Of a DNA stretch of 64,000 bases, positions 1-9,058 are shown one piece after another. Positions within the stretch are counted from its first letter, which is position 1. Each line of letters begins with the position of its first letter. The translations under genes and the position numbers were made by a program. The notes under the pieces are model-generated. The model did not search any database and was not told where the DNA came from. It saw nothing but the letters and a program-made list of their open reading frames with translations. The stretch lies in assembly GCA_016841265.1 (NCBI GenBank), contig JAENZL010000005.1, positions 1 to 64,000 on the forward strand, written 5' to 3'. The stretch is from Methanobacteriota archaeon (lineage in GTDB: Archaea > Halobacteriota > Methanosarcinia > Methanosarcinales > Methanosarcinaceae).

Positions 1-390
1 TCCAAACTTCTGTAATAATTAGACGTTCGGAACTATACTTAATCGGAACTACTGATATTATTAATAGAGAGTTATTTTATTGTAGTGTTGGGAAGTTGAC
101 GGCTCCCATCTCCCACCTGTCGGCCGACGGCCTCCGAGGAAGGAGTCTTCCCGCCTTCGGAGATAAAATCAATAATATATATGACTGCCCGACTGTTAAA
201 ACCTACCAAAAAAAGACCTGCCTTATGAAGTGGTTACCATTCAAATTGCGGCCATTCCCGACTCCCGGGAACTGGAAACAGAAAACTTCAGGTTCACAAA
301 AAAAGGGGAATTAGAAACACCAGTTTTCAAAAAAAGGGGAATTAAAAACTCCGGTTTTCAAAAAGAGGGGCATCCGGAACTTGCAGTCTT
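1..390. other. Intergenic left edge with short direct repeats
   Basis: I see no convincing gene here; the short open frames lack ribosome-binding sites and family resemblance. Positions 288-378 hold three imperfect copies of a unit of about 32 bases (an A-run followed by GGGGAATTA or a variant). A GC-richer patch at 100-160 could form a weak hairpin but lacks a clear T-run. Confidence 0.5.
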
Positions 391-1608
391 TTACGAATTC
401 CATTCCCCGACCACCCGATAAGCAGATTGAGGGAACAACATTACAGTATTTTTTATATTTTCACAGCACCCGGCAGGGGAGAACCCGGGCATTTCAGGAA
501 GCCGGGAGTTGAAGGCGTTCCAGAGGGCGTCCATTTTTTCAGAGGGCGCGTTCAGGGGGATTTCACAGCCTGTTGAGAGGATAAAACCCTTTGAAGGAGC
601 GGCTTCCAGACAGCTTTTCACTTCGAGCCTTATATCGGCTGTCGAGCCGGGGGCAAAGGTGGTCGGGTTGATGTTTCCCATAAGGCAGATCCCGCTTTCC
701 GTGAAGTCCCGGAGACCCTTGAAACAGCAGCGAGAACTGCAGCCGATGCATTTGTGCTTGTGAAGCCTCGTGCATTCGGCTCCGTAGGGCTTCCCGAGAG
801 CTGCAACATCCCCGAAGGCGAAGTTCAGAGCGTCGGGTTCAAGCGCCATTTCCAGGTCAAGGAAAGCATGGGATGCGCAGTTGTGGGAGATGACGTACCC
901 ATCGTTTGCCTTGATGTGCGTGTAGAGCTCTTTTGTGTAGGGCAGCATGAACTCCTCGGCCATTTGCCGGCTAAAGAGGTCGGCTGCGCTTCCCCCGTTA
1001 TCCACAAAGATGCCGTCTACCCCTGCCTCGAGCAGGAGGTCTGCAAAGAGGGTGGAGCATTCCGTGAGCACGTCAAGCAGGAAATGGACATTTTCCTCGT
1101 TTTTGAGCATCTCAACGCAGAGCCTGCTTACCCCAAGCATCTGGCCTGCAAGCATCAGCGGGGAAAGCATGGCTCCCGTGATGAAAGCCTCGTCTCCGAT
1201 TTCTTTTTTGAGGATTTCAATGGCTTCTATGATATCTGCGGTCCGGTCCGAGCAATCGAGATTCCGGGGATTTAGAACCCAGTAGTCCGCTGCGCATTCC
1301 AGGGCATAGCGCCCAACCGTCGGATACCCGTCCTCTTTGATGCACACCCTCGTCCCGAGCGCTTCCGCCTCCGCGAGCAGACAGCCCCAGGGAGCCATCA
1401 CGTTGTCGTGATGGTACATCTCTCTTGCAAGGATCTGCGCCTGCGCAATCCCCCGGGCAGAATGATAGACATCCTTAAAGCTGGCCCCCATCCTCTCAAG
1501 CACCGCATTCCCGGCTCCGAACCAGAGGTAGCCGTAAGGTACCCTGTCTACTTCCCTCATCTCAAGCGCATTAATAAAACGTTCCCTGGATGTCATTTCA
1601 TAGAACAT
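391..1608 (-). CDS. MtaA/MtbA/UroD-family zinc methyltransferase
   Basis: This is a uroporphyrinogen-decarboxylase-fold protein of the MtaA/MtbA/CmuA superfamily, whose characterised archaeal members move methyl groups between corrinoid proteins and thiols such as coenzyme M. The N-terminal MTSRERFINAL and DRVPYG segments are typical. The zinc site of the family (His-X-Cys plus a distal Cys) is visible as HNCASH in the second half and STGCEIP near the C terminus. A Cys-rich segment (KCIGCSSRCCFKG) between them is unusual for MtaA and might bind a further metal. The start is uncertain: ATG codons at 1626, 1608 and 1596 are in frame, none with a strong ribosome-binding site; a TATA-like element lies near 1650. 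No corrinoid protein gene adjoins it, so the methyl donor cannot be named. It might instead belong to the many uncharacterised UroD-like proteins of methanogens. Confidence 0.85.
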   Translation of the reverse strand: MFYEMTSRERFINALEMREVDRVPYGYLWFGAGNAVLERMGASFKDVYHSARGIAQAQILAREMYHHDNVMAPWGCLLAEAEALGTRVCIKEDGYPTVGRYALECAADYWVLNPRNLDCSDRTADIIEAIEILKKEIGDEAFITGAMLSPLMLAGQMLGVSRLCVEMLKNEENVHFLLDVLTECSTLFADLLLEAGVDGIFVDNGGSAADLFSRQMAEEFMLPYTKELYTHIKANDGYVISHNCASHAFLDLEMALEPDALNFAFGDVAALGKPYGAECTRLHKHKCIGCSSRCCFKGLRDFTESGICLMGNINPTTFAPGSTADIRLEVKSCLEAAPSKGFILSTGCEIPLNAPSEKMDALWNAFNSRLPEMPGFSPAGCCENIKNTVMLFPQSAYRVVGEWNS

Positions 1609-1876
1609 TAACACACACCCAACCATTCGATAAAAATAAATTGAATAATATAAAACTGTATGAAAGAGTAACAGTGTTAACCTATATTTACTTTCTGCCC
1701 ATGGGAAGGCGAGAGAAGCGGAAAAACTTTAGGGAAAGAGGCCGGAAAATAAGGGATCAGGAAAGCCGGATTCCTTTAAAGCCAGAGAAAGAGGGACAGA
1801 GGAAGAGAAAAAAAGAAGAGAAAAAAAGAAGAGAAAAAACAAAAAATTTAATTACAGCCCAACAGTATTTAAAAAC

Positions 1877-2125
1877 ATGACAGAAACGTTCACATTCACT
1901 GTAATCGTGAACAAAAAAGGGGAATCTTACGAGTCACTTTGTCTGGAACTGGACGTAACAAGCCGGGGGGAAACAATCGAAGAAGCAGTTACAAACCTGA
2001 AAGAAGCCGTTGAACTTTATCTTGACAACGAAGATATCGCCCTTCCAATCAAGCGTCCCTTTATGACCACTTTCGAGGTGACGGCTCAAAGGAAAATAAA
2101 AAAGCAAACAAAAGAACCACAGTAA
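1877..2125 (+). CDS. HicB-like small protein, orphan antitoxin-type
   Basis: This 82-residue protein has the compact HicB-like fold signature: an N-terminal strand (TFTVIVNKK), then ESYESLCLELDVTSRG and ETIEEAVTNLKEAVELYL, as in UPF0150/HicB antitoxins. HicB normally pairs with the small RNase HicA. No HicA-sized frame with a double-stranded-RNA-binding pattern lies on either side, so it is an orphan here. The tail after residue 65 is Lys-rich and low in complexity. There is no Shine-Dalgarno sequence; an AT-rich TATA-like stretch about 27-35 bases upstream fits a leaderless transcript starting at this ATG. It could also be one of the stand-alone HicB-like proteins with no known toxin partner. 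Confidence 0.75.
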   Translation: MTETFTFTVIVNKKGESYESLCLELDVTSRGETIEEAVTNLKEAVELYLDNEDIALPIKRPFMTTFEVTAQRKIKKQTKEPQ

Positions 2126-2200
2126 AAAAAGAGAGAAAGGAAAGCAGAGAAAAAATAAAAAAGAAGAGATGTACAGAGAAAGAAGATGCCCGGGAACACT

Positions 2201-2470
2201 TTATCCTTTTTACTTTATCCCCTTGTACAGCAGCTCCGGAAAATCCACCCTCCCTCAAGAGTGAAATCAGGAGCAGGATTCAGCAATCCCAGGCATTTCT
2301 TTCACAATTATCACGTCTTGTTCTTTTCACTTCCCATATCCAGTATACAATAATCGTCTAAATTATTTTAAATTAATTCGTTGAAAATTTTTAGTCACAT
2401 AAAAAATAATCTCCCTGAAAAAGTTTCTAAACCTGCATAGAATTTTACAGGGCATATATTTTCAATCAGA
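2201..2470. repeat. Structured repeat family, copy 1 (divergent)
   Basis: First of five long copies of a repeat of about 275 bases. It carries the conserved AT core TTATTTTAAATTAATTCGTT near 2360 and the downstream motif CTGCATAGAATT. The 5' hairpin region is degenerate compared with copies 2-5. No coding capacity is apparent. Confidence 0.7.
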
Positions 2471-2729
2471 TGGGCGGATTCCGGAAAAACTTCTCCTTTT
2501 CAAAGAAATAGGATGCAGGAGCGAAGGTAAAGGTTGAGAAGGAACTGATGAAGTAAACCGTAGAAAAAACAGAGAAAATGAAAGATCCCTCCTTGTCTCC
2601 TTCGGACTTAAACGCACAGAAAATAAGAGTGGAACCATCTACAGGGAAAAACACAATCGGCAACAAGTGAAAAAAATAAAAAAAGAAAAAGACGGAGGAA
2701 AATGAGGTAATAAGAAACCCGGAAACACC

Positions 2730-3005
2730 TGATCTTTCTTACTGTATCATCGACTACAGACTCTCCGAAGATGTGCTCCCCTTAAGCACGGGTCCGAAGC
2801 AGAACCGGTAATTCCCGGGTTTTCATTTCAATGAGTTATTTCCCTTATTCGTGTTCCCATTTAGCGTACCATTTCCCAATCATACAATTATACCGGAAAT
2901 TATTTTAAATTAATTCGTTGGAAATTTTTAATTGTACAAAAAACTTCTCCCCTGAAAAACTTTTGAAGCCTGCATAGAATTGGACATGAAACTTATTTTT
3001 AATCA
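2730..3005. repeat. Structured repeat family, copy 2
   Basis: Shares order and spacing of blocks with the other copies: hairpin CTGTA/TACAG (2742-2746 with 2755-2759), hairpin GTGCT/AGCAC (2773-2777 with 2785-2789) with a C-rich loop, a pyrimidine-rich middle, the AT core near 2905 and CTGCATAGAATT near 2970. Confidence 0.75.
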
Positions 3006-3104
3006 GAGACACCGCTCAATAAAAACAGAAAGGACGGAAACAAATGGAGAAAAATGAAGAAAAAGGGAGAAAAATGAAGAAAATGAGAGAAAAATGAAGA
3101 AATA

Positions 3105-3530
3105 CCATTTCCAGAGAATTTGGGCCGAGAAAGTAGAATAACAAAAGAAAATCAAAAAAGCAGAGACAAAGACATCGAAAAAAAGAAAAGATTCACAGCG
3201 TAAGAAAAAGCCCGGAAATTTTTGATCCTTTTTACTGCAGCCCCCACTGCAGCCCCTCCGAAAATGTGCTTCCCTTAAGCGCGGATCCGGATCAGGACCG
3301 ATGATTTCCAGGCATTTCTTTCAACCGGTTTATTTCCCCTGTTAATTTCCCCGGTTCACTTACCATTTCCCAATCATACAATTATACCAGAAATTATTTT
3401 AAATTAATTCATTGAAAATTTTTAATCGCAAAAAAAAGTTCTTAGCTAAGAAACTTTCAAGCCCTGCATAGAATTAGACAGGAGAGTTAATTTCAACCAG
3501 ATATCCTGGATATGGAGAGTCTACGGAACG
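3105..3530. repeat. Structured repeat family, copy 3 with extended duplicated flanks
   Basis: Core element at about 3221-3505, inside a larger unit of about 425 bases duplicated almost exactly 543 bases downstream. The first hairpin is CTGCAG/CTGCAG (3235-3240 with 3247-3252) around loop CCCCCA. The second is GTGCT/AGCGC (from 3266) around a loop rich in C and T. The near identity of the two units indicates a recent segmental duplication. Confidence 0.8.
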
Positions 3531-3647
3531 GAATAGAGAATCGTAGGATATAAGTAACCCCTCCTACGAAGACCGTAAAATCAAATAGTAAAATCGAATA
3601 TCCCAGGAATCCTGGCGAGCATAAGTAAAGAGAAACAGAAACTTACC

Positions 3648-4073
3648 TCATTTACAGAGAATTCAGGCTGGAAAAGCAGGAAAACAAAAGAAAATCAAAA
3701 ACGCAGAGACAAAAACATCGAAAAAAAGAAAAGATTCACAGCGTAAGAAAAAGCCCGGAAATTTCTGATCCTTTTTACTGCAGCCCCCACTGCAGTCCCT
3801 CCGAAAATGTGCTCCCCTTAAGCACGAGTCCGGATCAGGACCGATGATTTCCAGGCATTTCTTTCAACCGGTTTATTTCCCCTGTTAATTTCCCCGGTTC
3901 ACTTACCATTTCCCAATCATACAATTATACCAGAAATTATTTTAAATTAATTCATTGAAAATTTTTAATCGCAAAAAAAAGTTCTTAGCTAAGAAACTTT
4001 CAAGCCCTGCATAGAATTAGACAGGAGAGTTAATTTCAACCAGATATCCTGGATATGGAGAGTCTACGGAACT
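3648..4073. repeat. Structured repeat family, copy 4 (near-identical to copy 3)
   Basis: Tandem duplicate of 3105-3530 at an offset of 543 bases, ending in the same ATATCCTGGATATGGAG segment. The hairpins are CTGCAG/CTGCAG (3778-3783 with 3790-3795) and GTGCT/AGCAC (3809-3813 with 3821-3825). Confidence 0.8.
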
Positions 4074-4369
4074 GGAGGAACCAGATAAACAGCAAATTCT
4101 TCGTCTTTCAGGTTTCCTTCAGTCCCCCAAACTTTCCCTCTACATAATACCTGGAAAAACCGGATTTTGTCGACATGTCAAAAAACATACCCCGCCGAGA
4201 GACCTTTTCAAAAGAAGACGGAGCAAAAAACAGATAAAAACACAGTAAAAAAGAACATAAAAACACACAGTCACACAAAAACGTACAATCACACAAAAAA
4301 GCGCATCAATAAAAAAGCATAGCAAGAGAAGTAAAAAAAGAAGAGGAAGAAGAAGAAGCCCGAGAACAC

Positions 4370-4645
4370 CGCGCCTTTTTACTGTATCCCCCAATACAGC
4401 CGCTCCGAAGATATGCTCCCCCAAGCATAATGATACGAAGCAGGATCAGAGTCCTCAGGCATTTTATTTTGTGTCTGATTTCTCCCCTATTCTCTCCCAG
4501 TCCCAATTACACAATTATATTGGAAATTATTTTAAATTAATTGATTGAAAATTTTTAATCACACAAAAAAGTATTTCCCCGAAAAAGTTTCGAACCCTGT
4601 ATGAAATTGGACAGGACACGTATTTTCAACCAGAAACACGGACTT
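4370..4645. repeat. Structured repeat family, copy 5
   Basis: The hairpins here are CTGTAT/ATACAG (4382-4387 with 4394-4399) and TATGCT/AGCATA (4412-4417 with 4424-4429). Both close the same loop, CCCCCA. The AT core lies near 4525. Base changes relative to copies 2-4 keep both stems paired. The frames running through this copy on the minus strand are low-complexity and are not called as genes. Confidence 0.75.
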
Positions 4646-4704
4646 CCAAAAACTGCCCTCAAATTAGAACTTTGATCGAAATTAAAAACTTAACAATTTG
4701 AAAG

Positions 4705-5160
4705 TTACTTTTGACTTTTACATGATTCCTTTTTACCAAAGGGGCGTTCTCCTGTTAGATAAACAATGAGGATTGTAAGGTATCCACCTGCAATATTGAC
4801 AGGGTAAGGAAGGAAAATATCTAATGAAGAAGTTACCACCGTTACCAATAACCACAAAAGAAAACCCGTCAGCGCACTTTTCATAAAAAAGATGTCACGG
4901 CGTTTTACATTTCCACCAAAACTCCTGCTGTATACCAGATAATGTCCGAAGAACAAGAAGAATAACAACAAACCACTCGTGAGCCATTGGTCAACTTGGT
5001 TTTCAGGAGGTATTGAAGTAATTTCATTACCACTCACTACAGTAGTTTCTGAGAATAAAATAAATTTAGTAAAACTGATCAAAAAAATCCAAAAATAAAA
5101 TAATGTGAGCCCAAAAAGGACACCACATATTTCATGAAATTTTTCACCATTTGATTTCAT
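4705..5160 (-). CDS. 151-residue four-helix membrane protein
   Basis: I do not recognise a family. About four hydrophobic segments are visible: residues ~11-33 (LFGLTLFYFWIFLISF), ~62-80, ~93-113 and ~120-136, followed by a basic C terminus (KKESCKSQK). It lies 31 bases downstream of a secreted glycine-zipper protein on the same strand and is probably cotranscribed with it. The ribosome-binding site is weak. The same arrangement, a glycine-zipper gene followed by a membrane protein of exactly 151 residues, recurs at 6885-7657. A role as partner or protector of the secreted product is inference only. Confidence 0.7.
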   Translation of the reverse strand: MKSNGEKFHEICGVLFGLTLFYFWIFLISFTKFILFSETTVVSGNEITSIPPENQVDQWLTSGLLLFFLFFGHYLVYSRSFGGNVKRRDIFFMKSALTGFLLWLLVTVVTSSLDIFLPYPVNIAGGYLTILIVYLTGERPFGKKESCKSQK

Positions 5161-5191
5161 TTATAGCACCATGAGGAGTTTTGCGCGCTTA

Positions 5192-6139
5192 TTAAGGAGT
5201 ACCTAAACCTAAGTCATCCCATAGAGTATAGGCAGAAATGCGGAAATATTCAGGTAGATACTCTACAAAAGGAGGCACCGGAACGATTGTCCAGCCCCAG
5301 TCATAAGATTCCCAGCACCAAATGCAACCCTCCTCGTCCAGAAGAATTGCACAGTAAGCATTACCCAGTATCAGACCAAGTGCTGCTCCGGCAATAGCAC
5401 CGACTGGATTCATCTCCGATAAAATTGCACCAATAGCAGCTCCTGCCACCACTGCTGGCATATTGGAGATAGTATTTGAGATAGAATAAGAAATGTGATA
5501 ATGCCTGAGATCGTATCCATTTATGTAGCAACTCTCCCATGGCTCAATTCTATAGGCGTAGTAATCAGGGTGTGGATACTTTATCCCATACCCATCGGCA
5601 AAGTAGACCCCATCCCACCGGTAATTATAACTTGAGATAGTAGCTGTTAGTGAGGCATCGTTTTCACAGATTGCACTTCCAGTAGAACATCTGATGCCCT
5701 CTTCAGCCGATCCAGGGGCAAGAGGGTTGTAATCAGTTATGTAGGTATCATACAAGTCATCTTCGTAATATACATTTGTCTTGAACTTATTCGAATCTTT
5801 GGAGACTTCATACCGGACATTCACTTTATCTTTTTTCTTATTTTTCCCGTTTTTACTCAAATCTTCTATTTCCATTACAGCTTCCGTGAGTTCTGGATTT
5901 GATTTAAAGGAAATACATACGTCACCAACTTCCAAAATGACAGATGTTTTTGTGTTTTCAATTATTTCAATCTCAGGAATGTTTTCTTTTTGAACCTGAT
6001 CAGCAAGATTCAATGATTTTTTATCTAATTCTGCCGAGGCACTTACAACCGGTGCAAATACAACGCATACCATTATTGCAGCAGCCAGAAGTGCAGAAAC
6101 TCTTAATGAGATAGTTTTCAATATTTTCACATCTTCCAT
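5192..6139 (-). CDS. Secreted protein with C-terminal glycine zipper and Cys-rich segment
   Basis: Residues 1-35 look like a signal peptide: basic start, hydrophobic core (SALLAAAIMVCVVFAPVV), then SASA as a likely cleavage site. A charged central region (GKNKKKDKVNV) follows. Near residues 230-260 there is a glycine/alanine zipper (VVAGAAIGAILS and AIAGAALGLILG), typical of membrane-inserting helices in pore-forming peptides and some bacteriocins. Next comes a Cys/Trp-rich stretch (CAILLDEEGCIWCWESYDW). No family could be named. It precedes the four-helix membrane gene at 4705-5160. A precursor of an exported membrane-active peptide is one reading; an envelope protein is another. Confidence 0.7.
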   Translation of the reverse strand: MEDVKILKTISLRVSALLAAAIMVCVVFAPVVSASAELDKKSLNLADQVQKENIPEIEIIENTKTSVILEVGDVCISFKSNPELTEAVMEIEDLSKNGKNKKKDKVNVRYEVSKDSNKFKTNVYYEDDLYDTYITDYNPLAPGSAEEGIRCSTGSAICENDASLTATISSYNYRWDGVYFADGYGIKYPHPDYYAYRIEPWESCYINGYDLRHYHISYSISNTISNMPAVVAGAAIGAILSEMNPVGAIAGAALGLILGNAYCAILLDEEGCIWCWESYDWGWTIVPVPPFVEYLPEYFRISAYTLWDDLGLGTP

Positions 6140-6449
6140 TTAGATCGTAACGAGGCAAAAACAAAAAGATTAAACTGGAATAAAACCCCTTTATTTTTGC
6201 CTTCGGGCTCATGGGATTCATCCAGAGTGACGAATGCAGGTTGAGCCTCATGAAATATCTATTGAAATAATGTTAGACACTAGTAACTAAATAGAAACAA
6301 AATATAAGAAGTTGTCGCACTTTTCAAAAAAATAATAACACAATGAATAATTATTAAATCAGTTTTCAACTTTTACGACGCTGCCAACAATAACACATAG
6401 AAACTTTTTAAAGAGATCATTTCAGGACATGCTACCTTCAAAAAAAATA

Positions 6450-6592
6450 ATATAATACGTTGTGAATTATTTTAACACTATGTTGAATTTTTAATCGCAC
6501 AAAAAAGTTTTTCCCTGAAAAAGTTTCGAACCCTGTATGGAATTGGACAGGACACGTATTTTCAACCTGAAACACGGACTTCCAAAAACAAC
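6450..6592. repeat. Structured repeat family, truncated copy 6
   Basis: Only the 3' half is present: AT core with ATTTTTAATCGCAC, then the segment ending in GAATTGGACAGGACACG and the ACACGGACTTCCAAAAAC tail also found after copy 5. The hairpin half is missing. The rest of 6140-6650 holds no gene that I can support. Confidence 0.65.
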
Positions 6593-6650
6593 CCCCATGG
6601 CACAAAAATTAAGTACCATAAATAAGGTATAGCTAAAAGCCTTCATGCGC

Positions 6651-6723
6651 AGTCCTGTAGGGTAGTGGTCAATCCTTCGGGCCTTTGGAGCCCGGGACAG
6701 CGGTTCGAATCCGCTCAGGACTA
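6651..6723 (+). tRNA. tRNA-Gln (anticodon TTG)
   Basis: The sequence folds as a cloverleaf. The acceptor stem is AGTCCTG/CAGGACT with discriminator A at 6723. The anticodon stem CGGGC/GCCCG closes loop CTTTGGA with anticodon TTG at 6685-6687. The T arm has the canonical GGTTCGAATCC. No CCA is encoded. A TATA-like AT stretch lies about 25-35 bases upstream. Confidence 0.95.
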
Positions 6724-6737
6724 TACTATTTTTTTTG
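6724..6737 (+). terminator. T-rich terminator after tRNA-Gln
   Basis: A run of nine T residues starts a few bases after the discriminator base, as expected for archaeal termination. Confidence 0.6.
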
Positions 6738-6884
6738 GGAAAATCCTTAGCCGTATTTATTTGCTCCTAAAATTATTCTCATTTTTACAAAACCCCCTCG
6801 GATAAATCCTACTAACTGACCATTGCAAAAGACAACGGGATTTATCTTTACTTCATCCCCGTGCAGTTCAGATTCAAAAAGTAC

Positions 6885-7340
6885 TCATTCTCCAAAATTG
6901 GACATATCTTCACAATTATCTTGAACAAAGTCGTAAACATCCTGAATTACATAAAAAAATACAACAACAACGTTAAAACCAAGAACTCCCATTGTTGTTT
7001 TTATCTCACAAGGCCACAAATTGCAGATAAGGTAAATAATTATGCTTAAAATTACAAACAACATCGAAGCAAAATAAAATGCTTTTTTTAAAATATCCAA
7101 AACGAAACCAAAATCAAATCTTTTACTCATCAGTTTTGTCTTATAATTATAATGCTGTTTATAAAATCTCTTTGGATTTTCTTCATAAACTTTATAAAAT
7201 ATATATATAGAAGAAAAAAAGAAAGAAAAAAATGGGGAATATATTACAAACTGTTGAGGAGTTAATTTTTGCATACAAGTTGCAATAATAAATATGAAAA
7301 AAATCACAAAGTATGTGAAAAATAAATATTTACTCTTCAA
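6885..7340 (-). CDS. 151-residue membrane protein, second copy of the pair type
   Basis: This protein has hydrophobic segments at residues ~6-23, ~31-50, ~85-108 and ~118-135. No family is recognised. The start is a TTG whose last bases overlap the TGA of the upstream gene (TTGA). A GGAGG lies about 11 bases upstream, inside the end of that gene, which supports translational coupling. Its length equals that of the membrane protein at 4705-5160, and both follow a glycine-zipper gene. Sequence similarity between the two is low by eye, so the parallel rests on architecture. Confidence 0.7.
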   Translation of the reverse strand: MKSKYLFFTYFVIFFIFIIATCMQKLTPQQFVIYSPFFSFFFSSIYIFYKVYEENPKRFYKQHYNYKTKLMSKRFDFGFVLDILKKAFYFASMLFVILSIIIYLICNLWPCEIKTTMGVLGFNVVVVFFYVIQDVYDFVQDNCEDMSNFGE

Positions 7341-7657
7341 CTGTTATTGAACCTCCTCATAGCTTTAACATCACTATCCCTAGCACTCGCTCCAATCGTA
7401 CCCCCTAAAGTTGCCCCGATTAAAGCGCCTTCTGGGCCAATACATAATCCAATTAACCCACCAATAATAGCGCCCGCCGTTGCATCTGCCGCATCAGATT
7501 CAGCATAGACTTGATCACTCAAAAAATTGGCATGTGACCCACATTGAGGACAAACCACAGATATGAATGAGGGGAGATTACTTCGTATATTAACACTAAA
7601 GTCAAAATCGAGGTATATTTTTTCTCCACACCTTCTACATATGACATAAAGTTTCAT
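7337..7657 (-). CDS. Zinc-ribbon plus glycine-zipper protein
   Basis: This protein of about 106 residues starts at the ATG at 7657; a GTG seven codons upstream is the alternative. The N-terminal half has two CxxC knuckles (ICRRCGE and VCPQCGS), a probable zinc ribbon. The C-terminal half is a textbook glycine zipper (AGAIIGGLIGLCIGPEG, then ALIGATLGGTIGAS). There is no signal peptide, unlike the protein at 5192-6139. It overlaps the downstream membrane gene by four bases and forms a clear two-gene unit. Zinc ribbon plus glycine zipper suggests a membrane-associated protein made in the cytoplasm; function unknown. Confidence 0.75.
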   Translation of the reverse strand: MKLYVICRRCGEKIYLDFDFSVNIRSNLPSFISVVCPQCGSHANFLSDQVYAESDAADATAGAIIGGLIGLCIGPEGALIGATLGGTIGASARDSDVKAMRRFNNS

Positions 7658-8319
7658 TATCTCAAAGTAACTACCCACTTGTCACACTTAATGTTTTTGA
7701 TATGTAATTACTAATTATATATCAAAACTCTGGACAAAAGGATAAAACATTATAAACCTCCCCCAGCCTCCTAATCTTCCTCGTTCTAGCCACCAAGCCT
7801 TCATAACTCTTTGCCATCTTTATTGGCTTTACAAACCCTTTTTTTGCAGGGAACTGATATCGATCACGGAACGCCACAAACATTCTAGGTGGCAGGAAAA
7901 AATGGGCACTTGTAGGAAGAGAAAAGACAATGTGAGTTTTCACTGGTAAATATAATTTGGAATTTATATTATAAAAACTTACAATTCCAAACTTCATTTT
8001 CAAATTTAAGGAAAGCCGCCAGGCAAGCTGGCGGAGGCACCCTGCAATTATCAGAAAAAAATATAGATGGTTAATGAAAGCATTATAAATTCGAATCCTC
8101 ACCAACCTGCACATTAAAGGAACAAAAAAACCCGAAAAAGTCGAAAAAGTGGACTATCCGCCTGTGAAATTAAAAAAAATCGTATTCAGGACATGCGACA
8201 TGAAACTCGTAACCACATGTCCTTTTGCTAAGAAGTTTTCCGTTTGGCGATAGTATTTTCAGAGACTTTGGCACTTATCGCCGAATTCAATTAAGTACTA
8301 TTTGGGAACCAGCAGTGAA
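7658..8319. other. Intergenic region with one GC-rich hairpin
   Basis: I find no gene here that I can support. A strong hairpin lies at 8016-8034 (CCGCCAG/CTGGCGG, loop GCAAG) in otherwise AT-rich DNA. The sequence GAATCCTCACCAACCTGCA at about 8094 recurs with two changes near 8690. Confidence 0.5.
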
Positions 8320-8502
8320 TTAGAGTTTATGCCCGGATTTTTGTTCGCAAATAATTGCATCCCAGTATTTTTCAACTCTTTCTGCAGAAATCATAGCTCC
8401 TGTGACTTTAATGTCCTCGTTTATAATTCTACAATGGGTGGGGTATAGATTTTCTTCATATTCGGGACATTGATTGCATTCTCTATAACACAAAAATTCC
8501 AT
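8320..8502 (-). CDS. Small Cys-rich protein, 60 residues
   Basis: The start is supported by a GGAG eight bases upstream. Four Cys residues sit in the first third (CYRECNQCP ... THC), which suggests a small metal-binding site, followed by a mixed helical segment. I do not recognise the family. It stands alone with no near neighbour on its strand. Confidence 0.55.
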   Translation of the reverse strand: MEFLCYRECNQCPEYEENLYPTHCRIINEDIKVTGAMISAERVEKYWDAIICEQKSGHKL

Positions 8503-9058
8503 TACACTAACTCCGTGGGGTTTTTTAAATTAAGGGAAATATAATAGATTCAGTATATTGGCATACATTATAAATATATACATTTATTTCCAAAACTTTT
8601 TTTGTTAGTTGGCTGGGGACTCCCTTCGGAGAAAAACCTGTTAAACCCCTTCCAATCTTCCGGATCGTCCTTAATTAAGGCAACTGATCTGAATCCTCAC
8701 CAGCCCGCAGATTCTCAAACAAAAAGAAAACGATGCTTGAAAATAGAAACCTGAAATGAAAAAAAGCTCGATATAGGGGTGATCCATAAGGATCTTCCAA
8801 AATTGAATGAAGTCCCGTACTCATCAAGTTGCACGGCTTCCCCATTCTTTGTATCTCTGTCCCTATGGATCAAGTAATAATATGTAACGAATAATATAAA
8901 AGAATAACCATAGAATATCAGTTTCTTCAATTAGTCCTATTATTTTGCGGATCAGGGGCCCCATAATAAGGACAAAAACATATTCGAGAGTACCTGAACC
9001 GGGGCCTTGCCCATCTCTTACCGTGCCTATCTCTTACATTGCTTATCCTTCCCCTTGC
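8503..9058. other. Intergenic region; weak minus-strand frame at 8715-8930
   Basis: A 71-residue minus-strand frame (8715-8930, TTG start) encodes one hydrophobic helix followed by unremarkable sequence. It has no good ribosome-binding site, so I do not call it a gene. The remainder shows no recognisable signal beyond the short repeat near 8690. Confidence 0.4.

Noticed and set aside
1590-1876. Lys/Glu/Arg-rich plus-strand frame upstream of the HicB-like gene
   Set aside because: Purine-rich repeat DNA (GAAGAGAAAA units) gives this composition; it starts inside the minus-strand gene without a start signal.
4108-4506. Several hydrophobic minus-strand frames within repeat copy 5
   Set aside because: They are low-complexity translations of A-rich DNA and overlap each other in different frames.
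7722-8114. 130-residue minus-strand frame
   Set aside because: No ribosome-binding site, no family resemblance, and it runs through a GC-rich hairpin and AT-rich filler.
8085-8710. Two copies of a sequence like GAATCCTCACC(A/G)(A/G)CC(T/C)GCA resembling a tRNA 3' end, possibly att sites
   Set aside because: The T-arm spacing does not fold (two extra bases before the acceptor strand), no integrase is present, and the DNA between them shows no element genes.
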